From NCBI GenBank assembly GCA_965235125.1, contig CBDDXH010000024.1, positions 1 to 13,307 of the forward strand: a stretch of 13,307 nt of DNA. Reading direction: 5' to 3'. The position numbers and the translations under genes were made by a program. Positions 6,282-13,307 of this stretch are shown piece by piece. Below the pieces are notes generated by a model, which saw only the letters and a program-made list of their open reading frames with translations, did no database searches and was not told the DNA's origin. This DNA is from Pelagilacustribacter hypolimneticus (GTDB taxonomy: Bacteria; Pseudomonadota; Alphaproteobacteria; Pelagibacterales; Pelagibacteraceae). Numbering within the stretch: position 1 is the stretch's first letter; each line of letters begins with the position of its first letter.

Positions 6282-7748
6282 CTACTTAAGTTTTTTCTTG
6301 AGTATATCATTAACTAATTGAGGATTGGCAGTTCCACCAGAAACTTTCATTACTTGTCCAACAAAAAAACCAAATAATTTATCTTTACCAGATTTATATT
6401 GTTCGACCTCATTTTTATTATCTGTTAAAATTTTTTCAATAATTATCTCTAATTCTTTAGGGTCACTTTTTTGTTTTAATCCTTTTTCCTCAATAATCTT
6501 AATAGGATCTCCTCCTTTTTCTTTCATAACTTCAAAAACATCTTTTGCAGCTCTACCTGAAACTAAACCAGATGAGATAGAATTTATCAAACTTGCCATT
6601 TGTTTAGCTTTAATTGGGGATTCAGATATTGATATATTTTTTTCATTAAGCGAAGCAAAAAAATCTCCAATTATCCAATTGGTAGCTAATTTTCTATCAG
6701 CGGTTTTAATTACCTCCTCAAAATATGCGGCTATTTCTTTTTCTGAAACTAAAACATTGGCTTCATAAGGACTTAAAGAATAATCTTTAATAAACCTTTC
6801 TTTTTTTTGATCCGGTAACTCAGGTAATTCATTTTTAATTTTTTCAATTAATTTTTCATCTAAATTTAAAGGTAATAAATCAGGATCCGGAAAATATCTA
6901 TAATCATGAGCATCTTCTTTAGATCGCATTGATCTAGTTTCGTTTTTTTTTATATCAAAAAGTCTGGTTTCTTGATGAATAAATTGACCAGACTCTAAGA
7001 GTGTAACTTGTCTTCTGGCTTCATAGTCTACTGCCATTTGCATAAATTTTATTGAGTTTACATTCTTAATTTCGCATCTTGTTCCTAATTTTGTTTCACC
7101 TAGTTTTCTAACAGAAACATTGACATCGGCTCTAAGAGATCCTTCTTGCATGTTGCCATCACATGTCCCCAAATATCTCATTATTGATCGTAGTTTTTTT
7201 ATATATGCATTTACTTCCTCAGGAGATCTCAGGTCTGGTTTACTAACTATTTCCATTAAAGCAACTCCAGAACGATTAAGATCAACAAATGTATTGCTTG
7301 GATCTAAATCATGAATACTTTTTCCTGCGTCTTGTTCTAGATGAAGTCTTTCGATACCAATTTTTTTGCTACCAAATAATAAATCAAGATTGACCTCACC
7401 TTCTCCCACAATTGGATTTTTATATTGAGATATTTGATAACCTTGAGGTAGATCTGCATAAAAATAGTTTTTTCTATCAAAAACAGAGTAAGAATTAATT
7501 TTAGCATTTAATCCTAAACCTGTTTTTATTGCTTGGTGAATACAAAATTCATTAATAACTGGTAACATACCTGGAAAAGCAGAATCTATTAAACTTACTT
7601 GTGTATTTGGTTCAGCACCAAATTTAGTCGAGGAACCTGAAAATAATTTTGAATTTGAGGATACTTGTGCATGAACTTCAAGTCCAATAACTACTTCCCA
7701 TTTTGCAGTTTTACCTTCTATCAAATATTTTGAATTATCTTTACTCAT
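6282..7748 (-). CDS. gatB: GatB, Asp/Glu-tRNA amidotransferase subunit B
   Basis: tRNA-binding and kinase subunit of GatCAB. It phosphorylates the side chain of mischarged Glu-tRNA(Gln) or Asp-tRNA(Asn), which is then amidated with ammonia from GatA. Seen: the family start WEVVIGLEVHAQVSSNSKLF (17-36), DRKNYFYADLPQGYQISQ (91-108) and HLEQDAGKSIHD (136-147). A helical linker and YqeY-like tRNA-binding tail occupy the last 150 or so residues (GRAAKDVFEVM, GFFVGQVMKVSGGTANP). Length 488 aa is normal. It follows gatA by 3 nt; the end of gatA supplies a purine-rich stretch (GGTGGG) upstream of the ATG. No missing motifs. Its presence suggests the organism lacks GlnRS and/or AsnRS. Confidence 0.98.
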   Translation of the reverse strand: MSKDNSKYLIEGKTAKWEVVIGLEVHAQVSSNSKLFSGSSTKFGAEPNTQVSLIDSAFPGMLPVINEFCIHQAIKTGLGLNAKINSYSVFDRKNYFYADLPQGYQISQYKNPIVGEGEVNLDLLFGSKKIGIERLHLEQDAGKSIHDLDPSNTFVDLNRSGVALMEIVSKPDLRSPEEVNAYIKKLRSIMRYLGTCDGNMQEGSLRADVNVSVRKLGETKLGTRCEIKNVNSIKFMQMAVDYEARRQVTLLESGQFIHQETRLFDIKKNETRSMRSKEDAHDYRYFPDPDLLPLNLDEKLIEKIKNELPELPDQKKERFIKDYSLSPYEANVLVSEKEIAAYFEEVIKTADRKLATNWIIGDFFASLNEKNISISESPIKAKQMASLINSISSGLVSGRAAKDVFEVMKEKGGDPIKIIEEKGLKQKSDPKELEIIIEKILTDNKNEVEQYKSGKDKLFGFFVGQVMKVSGGTANPQLVNDILKKKLK

Positions 7749-7751
7749 TAT

Positions 7752-9212
7752 TTATTTTTCCCACCATTTAGAAATGTTTTGTTTAATGTTAACTTTGCTC
7801 TCAATTGCATAAGCTAAATTTAATATAGTTTGTTCACCAAGTGGTTTGCCTATTAACTGTAGACCTAAAGGCAAATTATTTTTGTCATGACCTGCTGGTA
7901 CGGACATAGCCGGTATACCAGCTAAATTAATAGGTACAGTAAAAATATCATTTAAATACATAGAAATAGGATCATCTGTTTTTTCACCAATTTTAAAAGC
8001 AGCACTTGGAGTAGATGGAGTTAATATTGCATCCACTTGATTAAATGCCTTATCAAAATCATTTTTTATTAATTGTCTTACTTTTTGTGCTTTTAAATAA
8101 TATGCATCATAGTAACCTGATGAAAGAACATAAGTTCCTATAAGTATTCTTCTTTTAACTTCATCGCCAAAACCTTCAGATCTAGTATGCTCATACATTT
8201 CAATTAAATTTTTACCCTTTGAAGATCTGTAGCCGTACCTAACGCCATCATAACGAGCTAAATTAGAGGAAGCTTCTGCTGGCGCTACAATATAGTATGT
8301 GGGAAGAGCGTATTCAGTATAAGGCAATGAGATATCAATTATCTGGGCACCTTCTTCTTTTAAAATTTTTTTACCTTTTTCCCAAAGTTCTTCTATTTCG
8401 TTAGGCATACCAATAACTCTGTATTCCTTTGGGATTCCTATTTTTAAGCCTTTTACTTTTTTTGATAAATTTTTTGAGTAATTTTCTTTTTTTTTATCGA
8501 TAGAAGTTGAATCTTTAGGATCAAAACCGACCATAGCTTCTAACATTAAAGCACAATCAGAGACCGTCTTTGTCATTGGACCTGCTTGATCTAAGGATGA
8601 AGCAAAAGCTACTATCCCCCATCTTGAACAAAGACCATAAGTAGGTTTCAAACCTACTGTGCCAGTAAAAGATGCTGGTTGCCTTATAGAACCACCGGTA
8701 TCAGTTCCAATAGTTGCAGGAGTAAGATCTGCAGCAAGTGCACTAGCTGAACCTCCAGATGAACCTCCAGGAACTGTATTTTCTTTAATGGGGTTTATAA
8801 CATTCCCAAAAAAGCTAGTCTCATTAGAAGAACCCATAGCATATTCATCACAATTTAATTTACCTAAAAGAAAAGCTCCTTCCTTCCATAAATTATTTGT
8901 AACTGTCGATTCATAGCTGGGAATAAAGTTTGATAACATTTTACTAGCAGCGGTGGTTTTCACGCCACTTGTACAAAATAAATCTTTAACAGCAAGAGGT
9001 ATGCCGGGTAACAAACAATCATAATTTGGTTTTTGATCGAAATTTTTTGCTTTTGTTGTGGCTAAATCAAAACATTCAGTAATATATGAATTAAGTTTTT
9101 TTCCTTTTTTTATATTATTTATATAAGCTAGAGTTAACTCTTCAGATTTTATTTCTTTTTTTCGGATTAAGTCAATGCTTTCGATTAAACTATTTTTGGT
9201 TAAGTCTGACAT
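7752..9212 (-). CDS. gatA: GatA, Asp/Glu-tRNA amidotransferase subunit A (glutamine amidase)
   Basis: Amidase subunit of GatCAB: hydrolyses glutamine and channels ammonia to GatB. Seen: the amidase-signature catalytic triad K76 (LAVKDLF), S151 (VPGGSSGG) and S175 (DTGGSIRQP). The residue spacing is the same as S. aureus GatA (K79, S154, S178), followed by GTVGLKPTYG. The region around residues 290-330 with ATYYIVAPAEASSNLARYDGVRYG-like order (here PTYYIV then APAEASSNLARYDG) is typical of GatA and separates it from other amidases. 486 aa is the normal length. The ATG abuts the gatC stop (TAAATG), so the three subunits are translated together. Confidence 0.98.
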   Translation of the reverse strand: MSDLTKNSLIESIDLIRKKEIKSEELTLAYINNIKKGKKLNSYITECFDLATTKAKNFDQKPNYDCLLPGIPLAVKDLFCTSGVKTTAASKMLSNFIPSYESTVTNNLWKEGAFLLGKLNCDEYAMGSSNETSFFGNVINPIKENTVPGGSSGGSASALAADLTPATIGTDTGGSIRQPASFTGTVGLKPTYGLCSRWGIVAFASSLDQAGPMTKTVSDCALMLEAMVGFDPKDSTSIDKKKENYSKNLSKKVKGLKIGIPKEYRVIGMPNEIEELWEKGKKILKEEGAQIIDISLPYTEYALPTYYIVAPAEASSNLARYDGVRYGYRSSKGKNLIEMYEHTRSEGFGDEVKRRILIGTYVLSSGYYDAYYLKAQKVRQLIKNDFDKAFNQVDAILTPSTPSAAFKIGEKTDDPISMYLNDIFTVPINLAGIPAMSVPAGHDKNNLPLGLQLIGKPLGEQTILNLAYAIESKVNIKQNISKWWEK

Positions 9213-9500
9213 TTACTCAATAACCTTAGGCACAATAAAAAAATTTTCATTTTTATTTGGTGCATTTTCTAAAATTTTATCTCGAATATTTCCATCATTT
9301 ACATTGTCTTTTCTCATTCTTAAAGAATGATCAAGGATTGAGGTTAAGGGTTTTACATTGGTAGTGTTTATTTTATTTAATTTTTCAATAAAATTAAAAA
9401 TATTAGACAAATCCTTTGAAAGGTTATCTGCCTTCTTCTCATCTAATGATATTCTGGCTAGTTTGCTTGTGTGTTTAATTTTATCTTTATCTATGGACAT
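9213..9500 (-). CDS. gatC: GatC, Asp/Glu-tRNA amidotransferase subunit C
   Basis: Small subunit (95 aa) that wraps around and stabilises the GatA-GatB pair. Seen: N-terminal helix region KIKHTSKLARISLDEKKA, middle FNFIEKLNKINTTNVKPL and C-terminal NENFFIVPKVIE, which correspond to the conserved GatC segments ending in F-VP-V. First gene of the gatCAB-methyltransferase-trhO-MATE operon, immediately followed by gatA. The promoter must lie in the 52-nt gap shared with divergent ruvX or overlap the ruvX start. Confidence 0.97.
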   Translation of the reverse strand: MSIDKDKIKHTSKLARISLDEKKADNLSKDLSNIFNFIEKLNKINTTNVKPLTSILDHSLRMRKDNVNDGNIRDKILENAPNKNENFFIVPKVIE

Positions 9501-9552
9501 TTGTGATCTATGTTTATTTTAGGAAACTTTTATCATAATTTATAACACAATC
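9501..9552. promoter_or_regulatory. Shared divergent promoter region of the gatCAB and ruvX-pyrB operons
   Basis: These 52 nt separate two divergent operons and must hold or border both promoters. A CATAAT -10-like hexamer lies at 9534-9539 for ruvX, and TAAAAT is read on the minus strand at 9521-9516 for gatC. Neither has a good -35 at the right distance, and leaders would be under 12 nt. No operator or stem-loop is evident. The location follows from gene layout; the hexamers are weak guesses. Confidence 0.4.
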
Positions 9553-10017
9553 ATGCTCGATATTGAAGAATTTGAAAAAAAAATAGACAAAAAATCAAGA
9601 TTATTAGGGATAGATCCTGGTAAGAAAAGATTGGGTATAGCAATATGTGATGAAAATAAAATTATAGCTACTCCTTATACAACTTTGATTAAAAATAATT
9701 TTTCGGAATTCTTAAATGAAATAAATAAAATTATTAAAGAAAATAATATTAAAGGTATCATTGTAGGAAATCCTATTAACCTAGATGGATCGACCAGTCA
9801 TTCTTCTCAATCCGCAAAAGATCTTGCTATTAATCTGTCAAAAAATATTACGATACCTATCACTTTGTGGGATGAGAGACTTTCAAGTAGAGGTGCATTT
9901 AATTTATCCAATGATTTAAATGTTAATACGACTAAAAAAATAAGCAAATTGGATGAAAATTCTGCTGCTTTTATTCTTCAAGGAGCTTTGGATTATTTAA
10001 GCAGAAAAAATGCTTGA
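9553..10017 (+). CDS. ruvX: RuvX/YqgF, RNase H-fold nuclease for 16S rRNA 5'-end maturation (putative Holliday junction resolvase)
   Basis: Cytoplasmic RNase H-like nuclease that processes the 5' end of pre-16S rRNA; older annotation calls it a Holliday junction resolvase. Seen: D21 in LGIDPGKKRLGIA (18-30), IIVGNPINLDGS in the middle strand, WDERLSSRGA carrying the conserved DER, and KLDENSAAFILQGALDYL with the last catalytic acid. The middle motif is usually GLPLNMDG, and here the Leu after Gly is Asn. Length 154 aa is slightly above the usual 130-150 because of a charged N-terminus (MLDIEEFEKKIDKK). First gene of the plus-strand operon with pyrB, pyrC and plsY. Confidence 0.95.
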   Translation: MLDIEEFEKKIDKKSRLLGIDPGKKRLGIAICDENKIIATPYTTLIKNNFSEFLNEINKIIKENNIKGIIVGNPINLDGSTSHSSQSAKDLAINLSKNITIPITLWDERLSSRGAFNLSNDLNVNTTKKISKLDENSAAFILQGALDYLSRKNA

Positions 10018-10052
10018 TCTCCTCATACAAAAGGCCTATAGAGTTGATTTTA

Positions 10053-10997
10053 ATGGCAGTTCAAAAAAAGACTTCGGCTATTAAAAGCACTCCAAGACAT
10101 CTCTTAGGTATTCAAAATTTATCCATTCAAGACGCTAAAATAATTCTTGAAGAAGCTAAAACCTACATATCCTTAAATAGAAGTCCTTCAAAAAAGCTAG
10201 ATATTTTAAGAGGAAAAACACAAATTAATTTATTCTTCGAGCCTTCAACGAGAACTCAAAGTTCTTTTGATTTAGCCGGAAAAAGACTTGGTGCTGATGT
10301 TATGACAATGAATATCGATAACTCAGCTCTTAAAAAAGGTGAAACTTTAATGGACACAGCAATGACTTTAAATGCAATGCACCCAGATATCATTGTTATT
10401 AGACATCATGACTCAGGTGCACCTAATTTACTTTCTCAGAAAGTTAATTGTGCTGTAATTAATGCCGGGGACGGTAGAAGAGAACACCCAACACAAGCAC
10501 TATTAGATGCTCTAACAATTATTAATCGAAAAGGTAAAATTGAAGGATTGAAGATTGCTATTTGTGGCGACATTCTTCACTCGCGCGTAGCAAGGTCAAA
10601 TATTTATTTAATGAACATGCTAGGTGCAGAAGTAAATGTCATTGGACCAAAAACACTAATGCCAAGATCAATTGAACGACTAGGTGTTAAAAGTTTTACT
10701 GATATGAAAAAAGGTTTAGATAAATGCGACATTGTAATGATGTTAAGATTGCAGAATGAAAGAATGCAAGGTTCTTTTCTGCCATCCAAAAGAGAATATT
10801 ATGAATTCTTCGGGCTAACTCCAGAAAAATTAAAATTCGCAAGTAAAGATGCCTTAATAATGCATCCTGGACCAATGAATAGAGGTGTTGAAATAGATAC
10901 AAAACTAGCTGATGACATCAATGTAAGTCTTGTCAAAGAACAAGTTGAGTTAGGTGTTGCGGTGAGAATGGCATGTTTAAAAATTTATTGTAAATAA
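10053..10997 (+). CDS. pyrB: PyrB, aspartate carbamoyltransferase catalytic subunit
   Basis: Second step of pyrimidine synthesis: carbamoyl phosphate plus aspartate gives carbamoyl aspartate. Numbered from the ATG at 10053 (314 aa): the carbamoyl phosphate loop FEPSTRT (S65-T66-R67-T68), HPTQ (145-148), RLQNER (232-237) and HPGPMNRG (271-278), all intact. The reading frame stays open back to a TTG at 10014 (327 aa), which would overlap the ruvX stop as TTGA. I prefer the ATG because family proteins begin just before the HLLGI segment, and a GAG lies 9 nt upstream of the ATG. No regulatory PyrI gene follows. The next gene is a degenerate dihydroorotase, as in the Pseudomonas pyrBC' pair, suggesting a PyrB-PyrC' complex. 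Confidence 0.96.
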   Translation: MAVQKKTSAIKSTPRHLLGIQNLSIQDAKIILEEAKTYISLNRSPSKKLDILRGKTQINLFFEPSTRTQSSFDLAGKRLGADVMTMNIDNSALKKGETLMDTAMTLNAMHPDIIVIRHHDSGAPNLLSQKVNCAVINAGDGRREHPTQALLDALTIINRKGKIEGLKIAICGDILHSRVARSNIYLMNMLGAEVNVIGPKTLMPRSIERLGVKSFTDMKKGLDKCDIVMMLRLQNERMQGSFLPSKREYYEFFGLTPEKLKFASKDALIMHPGPMNRGVEIDTKLADDINVSLVKEQVELGVAVRMACLKIYCK

Positions 10998-12287
10998 ATG
11001 AAAGAAAAAATATTAATTAACGCTCACATTATCGATCCCTCACAAAAAATGGATGAGAATGGATCAATTATAATTGATGATAAGGGGAAAATTAAAGCAA
11101 TAGGAAAAACTGTAAAAAAATCCGATGCTTCTTCTTCGGTAGAAATTATAGACGTAAAAAATCATATTGTAATTCCAGGCATCGTTGACATGAAGGCATT
11201 TGTTGGAGAACCTGGTTTTGAATATAAGGAAAATTTTAGGACATTAAGCCAGGCGGCTTTAGCTGGCGGTGTAACATCAGTTGTTACCATGCCAAACACT
11301 AAACCATTTATTGACAACGTTTCAATGGTCGACTTTATAATTAGAAGAGGTAGAGATAAAGCCTCAATCAATTTATTCCCCTGTGCCACTTTAACTAGAG
11401 AAATAGGCGGAAAAGAAATGTCTGAGTTTGGTCTGCTTTCAGCAAAAGGAATTATCGGTTTTTGCGATGTAATTAAAACAATTCAAAATACTAAAACTAT
11501 GGCAAGAATAATGGACTATGCTTCAGATTTAGGCGTTTTAATTATGCAACATGCAGAAGACTACGAACTTTCAAAAGATGGTTGTATTAATGAAGGCGAG
11601 GTTTCAACACGATTAGGCCTTGAGGGAATATCTTATATAGCTGAAAAAATAATCATAGAGAGAGATTTATCTTTGTTAAGTGAATTTCCTTGCAGATATC
11701 ATATCAATCAAATCAGCTCGAAAGAATCTCTAGAGGTTATTAAAAAAAATAAAGAAAAAGGATTAAAATTCAGTGTGGGTGTGTCTATTAATAATCTTTC
11801 ACTAAATGAAAATGACATAGGAGATTTTAAAACTTTTCTAAAACTTTCTCCTCCACTTAGACTTGAAGATGATAGAGTAGCGTTAGTCCAGGGTGTAAAA
11901 TCAGGTCTGATTGATGTGATTGTATCTGATCATACGCCTGAAGATGAGGAAGCAAAACGGCTTCCGTTTGCTCAAGCCTCAACTGGAGCAATAGGAATAG
12001 AAACTCTTCTTCCGCTAGCTTTAGAGATGCATCACAACGAGTCTCTTAGTCTTATGAAGATAATTGAAACTTTAACTATAAATCCAGCTAAAATTTTGAA
12101 AATAAATAAAGGTACATTAAAAAAAGGAGCAGATGGAGACATTTGCGTCTTTGATTTGAATAAACCATGGGTAGTTAATGGTGATGATTTAAAATCTAAA
12201 TCAAAAAATACAGCTATTGAAGGAAGAAAGCTTCAAGGAAAAGTTATTATGACTTTTTTAAATGGTGATCTAACATTTAAATTATAG
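10998..12287 (+). CDS. pyrC: Dihydroorotase-like protein (PyrC'/PyrX type), probably non-catalytic partner of PyrB
   Basis: Class I dihydroorotase homologue, 429 aa, full length, starting directly after the pyrB stop (TAAATG). Active family members have a D-x-HxHxR-(D/E)PG metal motif. Here it reads VDMKAFVGEPG, so both His are replaced (K66, F68) and the Arg by G70. The later HIQHVS metal-ligand segment reads HINQIS, placing Q238 where a His is expected. D157, H185 and D311 (SDHTPE) are kept. The protein is otherwise well conserved (NTKPFIDNV, CINEGEVS, SPPLR), with no frameshift, so it is maintained by selection. In Pseudomonas the similar inactive PyrC' is needed for assembly of aspartate carbamoyltransferase, and a separate active dihydroorotase supplies the catalysis. 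I infer the same here. Automatic annotation will probably say dihydroorotase. Confidence 0.92.
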   Translation: MKEKILINAHIIDPSQKMDENGSIIIDDKGKIKAIGKTVKKSDASSSVEIIDVKNHIVIPGIVDMKAFVGEPGFEYKENFRTLSQAALAGGVTSVVTMPNTKPFIDNVSMVDFIIRRGRDKASINLFPCATLTREIGGKEMSEFGLLSAKGIIGFCDVIKTIQNTKTMARIMDYASDLGVLIMQHAEDYELSKDGCINEGEVSTRLGLEGISYIAEKIIIERDLSLLSEFPCRYHINQISSKESLEVIKKNKEKGLKFSVGVSINNLSLNENDIGDFKTFLKLSPPLRLEDDRVALVQGVKSGLIDVIVSDHTPEDEEAKRLPFAQASTGAIGIETLLPLALEMHHNESLSLMKIIETLTINPAKILKINKGTLKKGADGDICVFDLNKPWVVNGDDLKSKSKNTAIEGRKLQGKVIMTFLNGDLTFKL

Positions 12288-12868
12288 TGAATATAGAAAT
12301 TTTATATACTTCAATTTACTCTTATCTTTTAGGATCTATACCTTTTGGTTATGTCTTAATAAAATTTTTTTTAAATGAAGATCTTAGAAAAATAGGATCA
12401 GGTAATATAGGCGCCACTAATGTTCTTAGGACTGGTAAAAAATCTTTAGGTGTATTTACTTTATTTTTAGATGGATTAAAGGGATATATTGCACTTAATA
12501 TAACTTTTATTTATTTCCCTGATTATATTTATTTATCTGCTTTAATATGTTTTCTTGCCCATATATTTCCAGTTTGGTTAAAATTTAAAGGCGGTAAAGG
12601 AATAGCAGTATTTTTAGGTATTCTTTTTGGTCTATCAATTAAATTTGGAATAATTTTTATAATTTCTTGGATTTTAATTTTATATCTAACAAAATATTCT
12701 TCAGTTTCTTCTTTAATGTCTACAGGATTAATTTTTTTATATTCGATTTACTTAAAAAATTCTTTTGAAAGCTTATTTTTTTTTATAATTCTTGTTATTG
12801 TAATTTATACCCATAGAGAGAATATAATTCGTCTTAAAAATAAAAAAGAAAATAAAATCACTCTTTAA
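12287..12868 (+). CDS. plsY: PlsY, acyl-phosphate:glycerol-3-phosphate acyltransferase
   Basis: Integral membrane enzyme that transfers the acyl group from acyl phosphate to glycerol-3-phosphate, the first step of phospholipid synthesis (paired with PlsX). Seen: motif 1 GSIPFG (16-21) and IGSGNIGATNV (36-46), then DGLKG (62-66), motif 2 FKGGKGIA (100-107) with the Gly-rich phosphate loop, and motif 3 THRENIIRL (175-183). Five or more hydrophobic segments lie between. 193 aa is the usual size. The GTG start overlaps the pyrC stop by 1 nt (TAGTG), implying coupling. The lysine-rich tail is ordinary. Last gene of the ruvX-pyrB-pyrC-plsY group before a 68-nt gap. Confidence 0.97.
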   Translation: MNIEILYTSIYSYLLGSIPFGYVLIKFFLNEDLRKIGSGNIGATNVLRTGKKSLGVFTLFLDGLKGYIALNITFIYFPDYIYLSALICFLAHIFPVWLKFKGGKGIAVFLGILFGLSIKFGIIFIISWILILYLTKYSSVSSLMSTGLIFLYSIYLKNSFESLFFFIILVIVIYTHRENIIRLKNKKENKITL

Positions 12869-12936
12869 AAGACTTTTTGTCATAAAATTATTCTAATATT
12901 TGACAAACGTATGGAGATTTGTAAGTAGATACGTGA
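12869..12936 (+). promoter_or_regulatory. Possible topA promoter in the plsY-topA gap
   Basis: This 68-nt gap is the longest on the right arm. It contains a perfect -35 hexamer TTGACA at 12900-12905. The downstream -10 is poor: TAAGTA (spacing 16) or TAGATA (spacing 20). Transcription from here would leave almost no leader before the topA ATG at 12937. No Shine-Dalgarno lies at a normal distance; a GGAG at 12913-12916 is about 20 nt away. No terminator hairpin follows plsY, so read-through into topA is also likely. Confidence 0.35.
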
Positions 12937-13307
12937 ATGAATTTAGTTATTGTTGAAAGTCCTGCAAAAGCGAAAACAATTAACAAATATCTTGGAAAAG
13001 ATTATTTAGTTTTAGCAAGTTATGGACATATAAGAGATTTACCTTCTAAAAATGGCTCTGTAAATCCTGAAAAAAATTTTGAAATGTTATGGGAAATAGA
13101 TTCTTTCTCAAAAAAATATTTAAAAGAAATAACAGATGCTGTTAAAGATTCTGATAAAATAATATTAGCAACTGATCCAGATCGTGAAGGTGAAGCTATA
13201 GCATGGCATGTTAAAGAATATTTAAATTCTACCAAAGCTTTAAAAGATAAAACATTAGAGAGAGTAGTTTTTAATGAAATTACTAAAAATGCTATTTTAG
13301 AAGCTAT
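12937..13307 (+). CDS. topA: TopA, DNA topoisomerase I, N-terminal part (runs off the window)
   Basis: Type IA topoisomerase that relaxes negative supercoils. Only the first 123 codons plus 2 nt are present. Seen: the Toprim domain start LVIVESPAKAKTINKYLG with catalytic E7, YGHIRDLP (29-36), and the metal-binding DPDREGEAIAWH (80-91) with D80, D82 and E84, followed by the beginning of the next domain (RVVFNEITKNAI). The ATG is fixed by an in-frame TGA at 12934-12936 immediately upstream. The active-site Tyr and any C-terminal zinc domains lie beyond the window. In many alphaproteobacteria dprA sits between plsY and topA; it is not here. Confidence 0.97.
   Translation, partial: MNLVIVESPAKAKTINKYLGKDYLVLASYGHIRDLPSKNGSVNPEKNFEMLWEIDSFSKKYLKEITDAVKDSDKIILATDPDREGEAIAWHVKEYLNSTKALKDKTLERVVFNEITKNAILEA

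Noticed and set aside
6325..6768. 147-codon plus-strand open frame antisense to gatB
   Set aside because: Length is explained by the AT-rich codon use of gatB on the other strand; the product is Ser/Phe-rich without domain signature.
7120..7314. 64-codon plus-strand open frame antisense to gatB
   Set aside because: Shadow of gatB; no start signal or motif.
8659..8916. 85-codon plus-strand open frame antisense to the Gly/Ser-rich amidase signature of gatA
   Set aside because: Pro/Ala/Ser-rich translation is the mirror image of the amidase motif, not a gene.
10604..10902. Two overlapping minus-strand open frames (61 and 68 codons) inside pyrB
   Set aside because: Fully antisense to a conserved gene, no recognisable features.
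11162..11389. 75-codon minus-strand open frame inside pyrC
   Set aside because: Antisense shadow without motif or promoter.
10998..12287. pyrC as a pseudogene because its metal motif is degenerate
   Set aside because: The frame is full length, start and stop are tightly joined to neighbours and other family blocks are conserved, so a selected non-catalytic protein is more likely.
12868..12885. GAC-T5-GTC after plsY as a terminator
   Set aside because: Stem of 3 bp only and no proper U-tract following it.
12911..12928. Tiny frame ATG-GAG-ATT-TGT-AAG-TAG upstream of topA, possible leader peptide
   Set aside because: Five codons, no attenuator hairpin after it, expected by chance.
13020..13235. 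71-codon minus-strand open frame inside topA
   Set aside because: Antisense to the Toprim domain coding region.

Overview
The window is an AT-rich (by eye about 30% G+C), tightly packed bacterial chromosome segment with almost no intergenic DNA. I see no mobile elements, CRISPR arrays or RNA genes. It looks like a streamlined marine alphaproteobacterium, most likely Pelagibacterales (SAR11) or a close AT-rich relative. The reasons are the base composition, the compact gene junctions, the divergent gatCAB / ruvX-pyrB-pyrC-plsY layout, the alphaproteobacterial-type LexA box (GTTC-N7-GTTC), and a dihydroorotase-like protein carrying the degenerate EPG motif I associate with alphaproteobacterial pyrB partners. 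The lineage is inferred from these features and not from a search.

Left end (14-1725, minus strand): a umuD-umuC operon for the SOS mutagenic polymerase V, with overlapping genes. Directly upstream is a promoter with good -35 and -10 hexamers, and a perfect LexA operator sits between the -10 and the start codon. From 1798 to 3341 (plus strand) come a periplasmic amino-acid-type binding protein that strongly recalls cyclohexadienyl dehydratase (PheC), and an inner-membrane permease whose N-terminus looks like a lipoprotein signal. No ATPase gene accompanies them.

Centre (3327-9500, minus strand): one probable six-gene operon read gatC-gatA-gatB-O-methyltransferase-trhO-MATE exporter, with junctions of 0, 3, 9, -1 and 19 nt. 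GatCAB makes Gln-tRNA(Gln) and/or Asn-tRNA(Asn). TrhO hydroxylates U34 of tRNA anticodons. The translationally coupled O-methyltransferase has the size, fold signature and metal-ligand spacing of TrmR, the enzyme that methylates that hydroxyl in Bacillus. The operon may therefore join tRNA charging with wobble-uridine modification; this is the most interesting functional idea in the window.

Right end (9553-13307, plus strand): ruvX (16S rRNA maturation), pyrB (aspartate carbamoyltransferase), a dihydroorotase homologue that has lost its HxH metal ligands and is probably the non-catalytic partner of PyrB, plsY (glycerol-3-phosphate acyltransferase), and the first 123 codons of topA, which runs off the window. 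The first four genes are close enough to be one transcript. Most of the window is ordinary housekeeping DNA. The points worth a second look are the SOS promoter, the trhO/O-methyltransferase pair, the dead dihydroorotase, and the odd permease/PheC-like pair.
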